A DNA stretch of 64,000 nt from Leucobacter coleopterorum (GCF_011382985.1 NZ_CP049933.1:3038001-3102000); one strand, 5' to 3'. Positions 26,834-36,235 are shown, counted from the first letter of the stretch. The notes: a model not told the origin generated them from the letters alone. Made by a program: numbers and translations.

Positions 26834-28016
26834 GGTCCGCCCCACCTGTCTGAAAAATCGGCCACACGCGACCACCGTAAGTGTGAATCATCCCAAGTTC
26901 ATCACGTTTGATGCATTTGTTGAGGTCGCCAATTCCCATCGTGTTGGTGAGATACCTACCAAAGTAGTTGTACCCCTGACCTTGCAACGTTGCTAGCCGC
27001 GAGACGGTGATTTCAGTGGATGCATCGGCAGCTGACGCCGGCCGGTTTGGATCTCCAGCGCTCACCAGCAAGGAAGCCCAAGTTGAAAAATCCACTCCCG
27101 TAGATTTGGGGAGAGCAATGAAATCTTGAAAGGCCTGCATCTGGGTCTGTGTAGCGGCGTCAAAGACACCGGTGAAGGGTGTTGCTGGGTAGCCATTAAA
27201 GCGCATAGCCGCCTGGAAAAGATGACACCAGTATGCCGAGGAATCACGGTGCCCGATCCCAAACAATCCATTTGCCCGAACAGCTGCCTGAGTTCCTGGC
27301 CCGAAATTTCCGTTAGCCCCCTGCACTCCTCCTTCGTACTGAATTGCGAACATCATTCGCTCTTGCACCTGTCGACCATAAAGGCCGTCCGTAGGACAAA
27401 GTTCATATAACGGACGATCAATATATCGACCATTTAGCGCCTGCTGCACTTCCCTAATCGCAGCAGAACCACTCGGGACCAGCCGCCATGCATCCATTGA
27501 CAACAACCCTTTAAAGAGCTTTGGCGTCACAGTTGCCGGGCTCGCAGGAAGCCCTAGACTACTTCGCATAGATACAACCGCCGACTGCAATTGCGTACCA
27601 AAAACCCCATCGAGGACCCCGCCCCCACCGTCAAAGCCCTTACAGTAACTGCCACCCTGAAGGATCTTTACAATATTGACACCCGAAGCGCTGCCAATCC
27701 CGATGCTTCCCACCTTGTTCGTAAGCGTACTCATGGTGGTTGGACCAAAATTGGGAGATAGCGTGGTAATTCCAAGCTCAATTTGAAGTGCCCGCGTGAG
27801 CGCCTCCATCGTCGGCCAGCCTGTCACTCCAGTTGTTGGGGCGTATACCCACTGTGGGTGGTAGCCATACGTTTTGTTGAGCCAAATCTGCGTATTGAGA
27901 ACCCATGGATCAGACACAGTTCCTCCTCCTGTTTTGAGTTGAACAAAGTTAGTCAGGTACGAATACTCGATGCCATTCCCGTCGGAACAAGTTCGCTCTG
28001 CGCATGCTGCAGCCAC
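26834..28016 (-). pseudogene. DUF1906 glycoside-hydrolase-like protein, N-terminal part upstream of the IS insertion
   Basis: The frame is open from GTG 28016 to a stop inside the IS end (26820). An alanine-rich, signal-like stretch lies around the start, and the true N-terminus may be further upstream. Two or three peptidoglycan-binding-like helical repeats follow ('EVQQALNGRYIDRPLYELC' with 'TDGLYGRQVQERMMFAIQ', and 'GVFDAATQTQMQAFQDFI'). The DUF1906 domain then begins with 'ATLQGQGYNYFGRYLTNT' and 'GMIHTYGGRVWPIFQTGGAD', where the IS cuts it. The domain resumes exactly at 25519. The intact protein would be a secreted wall-binding glycoside-hydrolase-like protein. Confidence 0.8.
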
Positions 28017-28120
28017 AGCCGCGAAAGCAGTGACGGCAGACGGCGTAAAGAAGACTAGAGAACTACCGCTCCGGGCCCTTAACTTTCACCCAGCAGAAAC
28101 GACAATGCACCCCAGAAACG

Positions 28121-28153
28121 AAAAAAGCTCCTGATCTTCCGACCGGAGCTTTT
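28121..28153 (-). terminator. Rho-independent terminator
   Basis: AAAAGCTCC (28123-28131) pairs with GGAGCTTTT (28145-28153). On the minus strand the stem is followed by a run of six T. It closes the small phage-type operon ending at 28193 and separates it from the DUF1906-type gene. Confidence 0.75.
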
Positions 28154-28192
28154 CGAGGGAGTAAGCACACTTCTCCCTGACCACTTAGTAGC

Positions 28193-28897
28193 CTAGCACA
28201 GAAATTCGCCTCCCGCATCCCGTGCCGGTCCTGCGGCATCTTCAACACGAATACCGCAGTCAGCAAGCACGGCAATATCGACAGAAGCTTGCACCGAGAA
28301 TCCGAGTTTCGCGATCTGATCCCAACCCACCCACAGGGCTTCGCACTCTTCAGCCCGGCACCCCGCGACAGGGGCACGACCCTCGGCGTACTCAATCACA
28401 ACCGCGGCCCTTCGCTCACCGCCATCAAGCACCCATCGAACCCCGCACCTCGGGCAGGGAACCGTGAGCTCCATTTGCCGGGATCGGGCACCCTGTTCAG
28501 CCTCGATCCTCGCCACCCAGACCCCAATCTCCTCACACACACTCAGCCACTGCTCATCCGCCACTTCCCCGCGCGATCTCGCCTGACGAGCGACCGCCCA
28601 CATCTCCACAACATCTCCCAACAGGGCATCTTTTCCACTCTGTTTCGAGAGAAACAGAGTCTCGCGAACGCGGCCGCACGCACGCCGAATACCATCTAGC
28701 AGGTGCAGGGCACCAAAGTTAATCGGGATCCCCGTGCCGTTCGATCCAGCGCCACCGCGCTTCACCACCTCCGTGATCGAGTTATCCAGCCACACCAGCA
28801 GGGGTGGCCACTCGACCGCCCCTGCCTCGGTCATTTCCGTGTGCGGCTGCGTGAGCCTCACCACTTCCCGTTCTGTTACCGCTACAGGAACCGTCAT
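28193..28897 (-). CDS. Actinophage-type protein with zinc-ribbon-like cysteines
   Basis: The product is about 234 residues from ATG 28897 (an upstream in-frame ATG at 29023 would overlap the preceding gene for 126 bases, so the TAATG junction is preferred). It has an N-terminal helical half ('VVEMWAVARQARSRGEVAD') and a central 'VPCPRCGVRWVLDGG' with a later 'CRAEEC', resembling a zinc ribbon. The C-terminal helix-turn-helix-like stretch is 'WDQIAKLGFSVQASVDIAV'. Similar proteins occur in actinophage early regions, but I cannot name the function. Confidence 0.7.
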   Translation of the reverse strand: MTVPVAVTEREVVRLTQPHTEMTEAGAVEWPPLLVWLDNSITEVVKRGGAGSNGTGIPINFGALHLLDGIRRACGRVRETLFLSKQSGKDALLGDVVEMWAVARQARSRGEVADEQWLSVCEEIGVWVARIEAEQGARSRQMELTVPCPRCGVRWVLDGGERRAAVVIEYAEGRAPVAGCRAEECEALWVGWDQIAKLGFSVQASVDIAVLADCGIRVEDAAGPARDAGGEFLC

Positions 28898-29196
28898 TAC
28901 AGCCCCTCGCTCTCGCGCTCTGGCAAGTGCCCGCCGGGCCGCTCTGCCCCCAACGCCCCCTCCTGGCTCTGCGCAAGTCGGGGGCACTCCGGGTTCCCGG
29001 CGCGCAGAAACGGATTCATGCACTTTCCACAGCGATGTGGCCGTTCACCGCGCTCAACTTCCGCGAGCGACAACCCCTTGCGGCGAGGCATTCTCATCTC
29101 AACCACCTCGGCGTAGCGGTCCGTCTCTCCCACTGCGGTCACGCTCTCTTCGTTCATCAAGATGCTCTCTTGCAACCCCTTCTCCTTCACGCTCAC
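28897..29196 (-). CDS. Small phage-type protein with a CxxC pair
   Basis: The product is up to 99 residues (ATG 29196; an alternative ATG at 29157 gives 86). It is basic and acidic in turn, with 'PHRCGKCMNPFLRAGNPEC' giving a possible metal-binding Cys cluster, and 'MPRRKGLSLAEVERGERP' before it. The stop overlaps the next ATG (TAATG). It starts next to a divergent HTH repressor gene, as expected for the first gene of a phage lytic-direction transcript. Function unknown. Confidence 0.6.
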   Translation of the reverse strand: MSVKEKGLQESILMNEESVTAVGETDRYAEVVEMRMPRRKGLSLAEVERGERPHRCGKCMNPFLRAGNPECPRLAQSQEGALGAERPGGHLPERESEGL

Positions 29197-29210
29197 ACTC
29201 CACGTTCTAC

Positions 29211-29237
29211 GTCAAGTAGAGTTGCACACTACTTGAC
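29211..29237. promoter_or_regulatory. Probable operator between divergent phage-type transcripts
   Basis: GTCAAGTAG (29211-29219) and CTACTTGAC (29229-29237) form a perfect 9-base inverted repeat with a 9-base spacer. It sits between the small phage genes (minus strand) and the HTH gene (plus strand), a natural place for the HTH protein to bind. Confidence 0.6.
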
Positions 29238-29327
29238 ACAATGCAAGCTAATTGTCACGAAGATGCTTATTTATGTCGCGTTAATTTAATCCGTGCGCGT
29301 TTCTTCTTGACGTGTTACAGTGAGCGA

Positions 29328-29780
29328 ATGCCGAAAAAAGACGCCGCCCAGGTTCCGTTTGAGGAGCGCAAACACCTGGCTTCTCAGGTCAGACAGCTTC
29401 GCCAGGGTGCGGGCATGAAGCAGCAGGATCTCGCCGACCTCGTCGGGATCTCACGCCAGGCACTTTCAAACATCGAGCGCGGTGCGACACCACAGATTGA
29501 AAACCTGCGCAAGATCTACGAGGCCCTGGGCGCCGATCTGCACGCAAGCGAACACACCACCGACACTGACCTCTGGCTCGAAATCATCGGAGGGATGCTC
29601 GACACGCTTGATCAGCCCCGGCAGGGCAAAGCTGGGCAGGCTGCCGTGAACGCTATCGCGGCCGTCATCGCGGAGCCGCGTGTCGGTGGTCTCATCGAGA
29701 ATGAAGACTCTCGCTTGAGAAGCGATTACGCGCTTGCCGCGCACGAAGAAATCGACGAAACGGGCGAGGACATTTACTAG
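29328..29780 (+). CDS. XRE-family HTH repressor-like protein
   Basis: The product is about 150 residues from ATG 29328. The N-terminal XRE helix-turn-helix is clear: 'LASQVRQLRQGAGMKQQDLADLVGISRQALSNIERG' (residues about 12-47, quoted here as a region). The C-terminal half is a helical, acidic domain ending 'IDETGEDIY'. It is followed after 18 bases by an ImmA/IrrE protease gene, the classical repressor/anti-repressor-protease pairing of integrative elements (ImmR/ImmA in ICEBs1). By analogy it represses the divergent phage genes through the inverted repeat at 29211-29237. Confidence 0.85.
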   Translation: MPKKDAAQVPFEERKHLASQVRQLRQGAGMKQQDLADLVGISRQALSNIERGATPQIENLRKIYEALGADLHASEHTTDTDLWLEIIGGMLDTLDQPRQGKAGQAAVNAIAAVIAEPRVGGLIENEDSRLRSDYALAAHEEIDETGEDIY

Positions 29781-29798
29781 ACGAGAGGAGATGCTGCC

Positions 29799-30248
29799 GT
29801 GGAACTTCTATACGACTACGCCACGAGCATCGACGTGACGATCGAGTATGCCGACCTCAGTCACCTCCATCGTGTCGGTGATTACTGCCTGCAAACCCGC
29901 GCGGTGCGAATCCACGAAGGCATGCTCTATCGCAAAACCCGGTCAGTGCTCGCTCACGAGCTCGGGCACGCCACGAACAACGACGAACCCACGGTCTTCG
30001 AGCACATCAACCGACGCATGGAGCTTCGCGCTGACGAGTGGGCCGCCCACTTTCTCATCAATGAGGTGGCATACAGGGATGCCACCCTCAAGTTTGGGCT
30101 CCACACCCCCTCCATCGCGCAAGAACTCTGCGTACTCGAAAAACTAGTTGTCGCATACGAACGCACGCTCGAGCGTGTGGGCGACACAGTGTACGTAAAC
30201 CCGCGCATGGGTGCCGGACAGTGGTCACAGCGCCTCGCGGCCAAATAG
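29799..30248 (+). CDS. ImmA/IrrE-family metallo-endopeptidase
   Basis: This 149-residue protein starts at GTG 29799, preceded by GAGAGGAG. The zinc-protease motif 'LAHELGHA' (HExxH) lies near residue 50, with the family's third-ligand region 'ELRADEWAAHFLI' following. In characterised elements ImmA cleaves the partner repressor after DNA damage or quorum signals, switching on excision. Here the pair lies at the right end of the island, and no integrase or excisionase is present. The gene ends three bases before a hairpin shared with the left end. Confidence 0.88.
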   Translation: MELLYDYATSIDVTIEYADLSHLHRVGDYCLQTRAVRIHEGMLYRKTRSVLAHELGHATNNDEPTVFEHINRRMELRADEWAAHFLINEVAYRDATLKFGLHTPSIAQELCVLEKLVVAYERTLERVGDTVYVNPRMGAGQWSQRLAAK

Positions 30249-30250
30249 CA

Positions 30251-30286
30251 AAACCCCCGGCCAGATATTTAATCTGACCGGGGTTT
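30251..30286. terminator. Terminator at the right edge of the island
   Basis: Arms 30251-30266 and 30272-30286 form a strong stem with one mismatch. It lies between the ImmA-like gene and the converging tRNA-Tyr. Bases 30250-30268 are identical to 22118-22136 beside nagB. Confidence 0.75.
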
Positions 30287-30293
30287 CTCTCTG

Positions 30294-30375
30294 TGGCGGA
30301 TGAGGGATTCGAACCCCCGTAGGCATTGCCAGCTGATTTACAGTCAGCCCCCTTTGGCCGCTCGGGTAATCCGCC
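30294..30375 (-). tRNA. tRNA-Tyr (GTA)
   Basis: The minus strand reads GGCGGATTACCCGAGCGG at the 5' end, with a seven-pair acceptor stem closed by TCCGCC plus discriminator A. The anticodon arm is CTGACTGTAAATCAG, giving anticodon GTA. The long variable arm and GGTTCGAATCC T-arm are typical of bacterial tRNA-Tyr. CCA is not encoded. Its 3' end abuts the phage-derived island, a usual integration neighbourhood. Confidence 0.95.
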
Positions 30376-30473
30376 AAAGGCCGCGCATAACGCAACCAGA
30401 GACCAACTTTACAGGCACACCCCGCCAGAACGGAAATCGCGTGCGCCAGAGACACGCCGCGTGGCAAAATCGA

Positions 30474-30941
30474 ATGATGAACGCGCTCCCCGCCGAGATC
30501 ACCATCCACCGCGCCGATAGCTTCGATGAGGTTCCACCGACAACCTTCTACAGGATTGCCAAACTGCGCCAAGAGGTGTTTGTTCTCGAGCAAGATTGTG
30601 TCTACCTCGACCTCGACGGGCGCGACCTCGAACAAGAAACCATCCAGGTGTGGGCAGAAACAACAGACGGCAGCATTGCCAGCTCCGTCAGAATTCTGAA
30701 TGAAGACGCCCAAGAACCCGGTTTACGCAGCATCGGTCGAGTCGTCACCTCCCCCGCGCACAGGGGCCAGGGGATCGCGGCGGCCGTGCTCAACACGGCG
30801 ATCGAGGTGTGCGGGGATCACCCGATCCAGATACACGCGCAGTCGTATCTGACGGAGTGGTACGCGCGGTTTGGGTTCACGACCAACGGCGAAGAGTTTC
30901 TTGAAGACGGAATTCCGCACACACCGATGCGGATCGGGTAG
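30474..30941 (+). CDS. GNAT-family N-acetyltransferase, ElaA-like
   Basis: This 155-residue protein starts at ATG 30474 (or 30477). ElaA features are present: 'YRIAKLRQEVFVLEQDC' near the N-terminus, the acetyl-CoA loop 'GRVVTSPAHRGQGIAAAVL' and the closing 'YARFGFTTNGEEFLEDGIPH'. The substrate of ElaA proteins is unknown. The gene converges on the PutA-like gene with only three bases between the stop codons. Confidence 0.92.
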   Translation: MMNALPAEITIHRADSFDEVPPTTFYRIAKLRQEVFVLEQDCVYLDLDGRDLEQETIQVWAETTDGSIASSVRILNEDAQEPGLRSIGRVVTSPAHRGQGIAAAVLNTAIEVCGDHPIQIHAQSYLTEWYARFGFTTNGEEFLEDGIPHTPMRIG

Positions 30942-30944
30942 TCC

Positions 30945-33900
30945 CTAACCCTCCAACAATTGATCCAACCCGGGCACAGCAATAGCCAAGCCATGCCTGT
31001 GCGCCCGCGCAGAAACCGACTGCTCCCGCAGCAGGGTCAGCAGTTCTACCGGACCCGCCATCGTCACAGGCTCCGCCCAGAGCGCTGCGCGATCCAACCC
31101 GCCCATCCACTCGGCAACACGAACACGATCACCACCGATCAGCCGCACTCGCGACGCCACAACTCCGTCGGCCCAAGAGGCCCGACTACAGAAAGACGCT
31201 CAATCCAGTCATCGTCACGCTCCAGCGAGACCTCGATGCCCTGAGACGCCAAGAACGAAGAGATCGCAGACGGCAGCACCTCACCGGTCGACACAGCCAC
31301 TGGAGCGCGCACAAGCAGCGCCGCAGCGATTACCCGAAGGAGCGAAGCAACTGACGCCCTCTCGGCGAGACGAATCTGCGTTGCAACAGGCCAGTACCTC
31401 AGTGTGTTGCGCTCAATCCCCAACCCGATTGCGTCATGGACCACCCCCAAAGAAGTACGCCACGCCAGCGCATCTGCGAGAGCCGCCCGCCGCAGCGCAT
31501 CAAAATCTTCGTAGCTGAGTTCCTCTTGGGCAGCCTCGATGAGCAACTGAATTTCGGGATCAAGCCCACGCAAGTGCAGCGTGTCACTTCGGGTGCCCTC
31601 GCGGGGCTGCCACGACCCCAGTGCAAGCAGCCAGTTGGGTCCACCGGCCAGTGCAGGCAAACCCATGATTGCTTCGTTCCAGCCACCACCGGGCTGCCGC
31701 TCAATGCGTGCCACGGTGGTTGGTCGATTGACTGATAGAGAAGCTGCTTGCACCCCTTCAAGCCAGCCTAAAATCTCGTCACCGTCATTGGCCTGCAGAC
31801 CAGCGACTGCGCCGCCTCCAACAAGGTTCTGCTTCGCGATTCCCTCAGAAATCGTGTGACTGTGTAATACGCCAAGAACTGGCACACCGACCGATTCGCT
31901 CCAAAACGTCGAAGACTCCGAAACGCCAAGGCGCACTCCGGGGCTCCACAGCAGGCCCGCGTCGTCCAGTTGCTTCGGCTGTACCAGCCACTCTTCACCG
32001 CGAGAAAGTTCCGTCAGTGCCCGCAGACCCGCAGGCGAAGGGGCAGTGGCCATTGGTCCCAGGTCGAAGCCGAGAGGATCGCGCCCTTCAGGATTCGAGG
32101 TATCTCCCACACGCATCGCCCGCACGGCATCGGCAAGTGCCTCGCGGAAACGCGATGAACGGGCGACACTGCCGACCAGAACCGCCGCTCCCACGGCGCG
32201 CGGATCCGATCCCGCCCGCGGAATGCCGAGTCAACTAGATCTGAAACCGCCTGACCGAGGTCAGCAGAAGGCGCGATGAGCATGGAACCACCCACGTGAA
32301 AGTGACCCTCAATGCGGAGATCGGGTCGACGCCGCACCAGTTCTCGAGCCTCGGCACGGTCACCAAAAACAACGGCCCGGTCGGTTCCCGGGTAGGCGGC
32401 GAGTGCGCCCAAAGTCCAGCCGGCATGCACCGATTCAAGACGCACAACACCTGGTGTAATGCCGCCAACTTCCCACTCTTCAACGAGCGCCGATGCGGAT
32501 CGGAGCAGCCGAGACGGCACCGCCCACAGCACACCTGTTCCGGCAGCGAGGGTTGCGAGCACGGCCTCGGCCTGCGCAGAAAGCGGTGTGAGATCGTCTG
32601 CAGCAACCAGAGCCAAGCGGTCGGGCACGAAGGTCGCACCACGCACCGCTTCGAGGCCTTCTGCGAGTTGCCCGCAGTATCGGCCTGCGTCGACGATGCG
32701 ATTGACCTCTGCATCAAGCTCAATGATTGGCGCACCCGTGTCGAGAACCAGCGTTTGAATCAGACGATCCCGAGCCGCCACAACCGCAAGCGCCCCGCGC
32801 CGCAGTCGAACTGCACGAATGCGATGCGGTTCCGTCGCCCAGCGCTCCCCCGCCTCGCGCACAACGTCAGCGACCGCGGTCGCGTCAACATCAACCGGCG
32901 AAAGAGAAACGGTGTCGTTTGCAGGGTCGACTCCGACGGCCTCGGCCTGCAAATGAGCGCGGGCCAGGCACTCGCGCGCCCAATCTCGATTCTCGACCAC
33001 ACTGGCGTCGGTGTCGGGTTCATTCGCGAAGCCCGAGTCAGATCTCGCTGGAATCTCACGCGTCGGCGCGAACTCACCGAGTTGCCACTCGCCTGTCTCG
33101 CCCCGCGTCAACCCCAGCACCGCCGCGGTCAGGCCGCCGGTCTCGAAGCGGGTCGGCTCGTCTGGGGCGCGGTAGAAGAGCGCGCTGTCACGCTCAGTCG
33201 GATCCCACTCGCGCGCGCGGCGCTGTGTGCGGTGCGAGGTAGGCGCGTCTTTGTCTGCGGCGAGCGCGGCCTCAACAAGCATCACGTGCTCTGTCGATTC
33301 AGGCTCATGGCCGCCGTCAACATCTTCCGAGTCCTCCGCAGCGGTAAGCAGACCCTCAAGCCGCGACACGACCGATTCGGGATCCGCCGCCTCCGCGGCA
33401 AGCCCAACAAGATGCTCGACGGCACCCACAAAGTCTTGCGGCGCAATAACGGGCAGCAACATCCTCACCTCGCCCACATCCGTGAAAAGCGTCTGCGCGA
33501 GTCCCGGCACAACTCCGCTCCGTAGCTGCACCGAAACTAGATCTTGCAATTCGCGCTTTTCTGCGAGTTCAACGACCGCCGCGAGCATCCACACGTCTTC
33601 CGAGGCGATGATCGGTCGCAGAACTGCGGCTCGGCCAGGATGCAGGGCGAGCTCGGCTAGCCGAAGCATCTGCGCGGTCAGGGCCACCCGATCTTCGATA
33701 ACCGGCACGGCAAGTCCACTCTGAATCGATGAGATGCGCTCGGTTCCGGCGACACCCGCAACACCAAGAACGATCTCGCATGGGGCTCCACCCTCGGCGA
33801 CTCTGCGCAGCGCCCAGCGGCTCACGCGGTCGTAGATCTCTCGTGACTCGGGTAGTTCGGCGAAAATACGGGTGCCGACGCGTGCCCGGTCAAGTTCAGG

Positions 33901-34656
33901 ATCGGCGAGGGCCCGGGCCAGAACCTCCGGGATCAGGCGCAGCCAACGCACACTGGAAGGTTCGATGCTGACGACCGTGTCGTGTTCTGCGGCGGCCTCC
34001 AGAATGGGGCGCAGTGCAGCGACGGCAAGCGCTACGTCATCGGTCGCAGACCAGTCGGTGCCTCCGGGTGCAATTCGCGCCGGATCCACCACGAGATGTT
34101 TCACGGCGGGGTGCGCCGCGAGTGCCGCGAGTCTCGCAATCTCAGTTTCGGCTCCCGAGGGGCCGAACACACGGTCACCGAGCGGGTGCACGACCGGCAC
34201 AAACCCTGCCTCTGAATAATGCCGCAGTGTTTCTGTGAGCCCGGGGAGTTTTCCTGGTGGGCTGCTCACCGGCAGCTTGGTGGCAAGCACGAGATGGGCG
34301 ACCCGATCCCGCAGCCAACGCCGGGCGACAGGCATGACGGCCCAGGGCAGGCCCAGCGAGGCCACTCCACCGGCCTTCACCGCGAGACGATCCCGAACGG
34401 GCATGGAGTCGGGCATCTCTTGCGCGACCTCACGGAGTCCGAGTGCCGAGGTGAAAGCGTCCTCGGTACCCGCAACGAACTCGATCAGACGCCTGGTGAA
34501 TTCAAAGCTCTCGGGATCCCTGCTCACCCCACCGAGCAGTTCAGGTGAGGTGGTGCCACTCGCCCGTACTGCCGCGATCCAGTTGTCTACCCGAGAAGCG
34601 CTCTTCTTGATGAGCGCACCCCAAACTGATTCTGGGGAGAACCGCTGGTCAACCAT
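30945..34656 (-). CDS. PutA-like proline dehydrogenase/aldehyde dehydrogenase homologue lacking catalytic residues (two frameshifts)
   Basis: Three frames join into about 1,237 residues, the size of bifunctional PutA. Breaks at 32215-32217 and near 31170 are each cured by one added C. The N-terminal third matches the PutA proline-dehydrogenase barrel in layout ('LRHYSEAGFVPVVHPLGD', 'RIFAELPESREIYDRVSRW', 'PVIAPQDFVGAVEHLVGL'). The flavoenzyme's late Arg-Arg substrate motif is absent. The aldehyde-dehydrogenase part keeps scaffold sequences such as 'RRPDLRIEGHFHVGGSMLI', 'APSADLGQAVSDLVDSAF' and 'LVGSVARSSRFREAL'. However, the general-base Glu position is His, and the catalytic Cys region reads GSDP instead of the expected GQKC. 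It looks like a conserved pseudoenzyme; its role is unknown. Confidence 0.8.
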
Positions 34657-34725
34657 ACGCCCACTGTAGAACCGCCGCGTGACTGAGGCGATGAGGCGCG
34701 CAGGGTTGAAGTGAGGTCATCCCCC

Positions 34726-35283
34726 CTACGCCGCGCCGCCAAACTCGGCGGTGGCAACGAGGATCGCGCGCGCCAGCACCGCATCGCGCATCATGAAGCC
34801 CATCACCGCGGGGGTCGCTTGCGGATCCACTTCAATACGCTCCACGTCGAGCGCGTGCACAACAAACCAGTAGTGGTGCACGCCGGTGCCCTCGGGCGGT
34901 GCCGCCCCCGTGAACCACGGCTCGCGCTTTTCGTTGGGCAGCGTAATGGCACCTATCGGCAGGCCCCCGCCCGCTTCAGATCCCGCGCCCGCTGGCAGCT
35001 CGGTGACCTCAAGCGGGATATTCGCCACCGCCCAGTGCCAAAAACCGGATCCTGTCGGCGCATCGGGGTCAAAGCAGGTGACCGCGAAACTGCGGGTCTC
35101 CTTCGGAAAACCCGACCAGCTCAGCTGTGGCGACCGGTTTTGCCCACCCGCGTACTCCGCGTAGAGCTCGGCCGGAAGCGGCTCACCTTCTTGAATGTCG
35201 GTGCTGGTCAGCGTAAAACTAGGCACCTGTCGCATCCCCGCGTACGGGTTGATGTCGCCTTGGCTCGTGTGATGCTGGGTCAT
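34726..35283 (-). CDS. YbhB/YbcL-family (PEBP, Raf-kinase-inhibitor-like) protein
   Basis: This 185-residue protein has all main PEBP motifs: 'NRSPQLSWSGFPKETRSFA', 'CFDPDAPTGSGFWHWAVANI' (the DPDxP and GxxHW anion pocket) and 'GVHHYWFVVHALDVE'. Bacterial members are cytosolic, bind anionic ligands and have no firmly established function. It is transcribed in the same direction as the PutA-like gene and ends 69 bases ahead of it. Confidence 0.93.
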   Translation of the reverse strand: MTQHHTSQGDINPYAGMRQVPSFTLTSTDIQEGEPLPAELYAEYAGGQNRSPQLSWSGFPKETRSFAVTCFDPDAPTGSGFWHWAVANIPLEVTELPAGAGSEAGGGLPIGAITLPNEKREPWFTGAAPPEGTGVHHYWFVVHALDVERIEVDPQATPAVMGFMMRDAVLARAILVATAEFGGAA

Positions 35284-35446
35284 GTCACTCCCTCATTCTC
35301 GGCACGACCCTTGGTTTTGGGCGAGCACTCTGCTCCTTCAGCTTAGGGCGGCAGCGGCGGGTAATCTACGAGATTTTGCAGAGCGGCTACAGATATACTG
35401 AAGGCTTACGAACGGCGTGCGCAGAGGGCGCTCAATCGGAGGAACC

Positions 35447-36235
35447 ATGGCATCGACGACAGGCTCTGATCGAGCCCGAGCGACCCTCGCCTTCCTGCGG
35501 CGAAAGATCACAACGGGCGAATGGCCTGTCGGCAGCAGGATCCCGATCGAGCCCGAGCTCGCCGAACAGACTGGCGTTGGTCGTTCCACCGTGCGTGAGG
35601 CTGTTCGCTCACTCGCGAGCATCGGCATGCTCGAAACCCTGCCCGGTCGCGGTACCTTCGTGCGTTCGTCGGCGCCAACGAGCACCCTTCTCAACGAGTT
35701 TCTCTCCGACTTCACGCTCGAGGAGATCCTGAGCTATCGCCGCGCCCTCGAAATCGAGGCGGCGCAGCAGGCCGCCATCCACCGCACCGAAGAAGACCTC
35801 ACTGCACTCGAGCAGGCCGCGATTGACGAGGTCGGCTGCACACGCTGCCCCGTTCTCGGCTTCGCAAACGACGACGACACATCGGCGTTCGACAGCAAGT
35901 TTCATCGCCTCGTCTTCGACGCGGCCAAAAACCGCCTGCTTGCATCGCTCTACGCAGGAATCAACGATCGACTGCGCACCCCCGAGCACCGCGGCAAGCT
36001 CGCCATGGTCGCAACAGGCGCTGAGATGGAACGAGATCACGCCCGGGTGCTCGACGCGATCCGTCGCCAAGATTTCATCGACGCTGTGCACGCGATGGTC
36101 AACCACGTCGACAACGATGTAGTGATCGTCAATGAACAGCACGAGGTGGTGCCCCCACTGACACGCACTCCCGAGCAACAGCAGCGCATCGACCTCGCGG
36201 TCGAGGCAGACAACCAGAGGATCGCGGCGGGTTAG
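35447..36235 (+). CDS. FadR-type GntR-family regulator with FCD domain
   Basis: The product is about 262 residues from ATG 35447, set by an ideal GGAGG six bases ahead. The N-terminal winged helix is 'RKITTGEWPVGSRIPIEPEL', 'GVGRSTVREAVRSLASIGML' and 'PGRGTFV'. The FCD effector domain follows, with 'RRALEIEAAQQAA', 'DSKFHRLVFDAAKN' and '[15 protein letters not shown]'; the Asp/His set typically binds a metal and a carboxylate ligand. The target is not evident. Codons about 103-230 (35755-36136) are duplicated at 38305-38686. Confidence 0.9.
   Translation: MASTTGSDRARATLAFLRRKITTGEWPVGSRIPIEPELAEQTGVGRSTVREAVRSLASIGMLETLPGRGTFVRSSAPTSTLLNEFLSDFTLEEILSYRRALEIEAAQQAAIHRTEEDLTALEQAAIDEVGCTRCPVLGFANDDDTSAFDSKFHRLVFDAAKNRLLASLYAGINDRLRTPEHRGKLAMVATGAEMERDHARVLDAIRRQDFIDAVHAMVNHVDNDVVIVNEQHEVVPPLTRTPEQQQRIDLAVEADNQRIAAG
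35755..36136 (+). repeat. Duplicated segment, source copy inside the FCD regulator
   Basis: This 382-base segment is repeated in the same orientation at 38305-38686 with only two differences seen by eye (A35881/G38431 and T36022/C38572). Confidence 0.95.

Noticed and set aside
32296..33525. A 409-codon plus-strand open frame across the PutA-like gene
   Set aside because: Composition is Arg/His/Pro-rich and lacks any family pattern, while the minus strand has continuous PutA-type homology.
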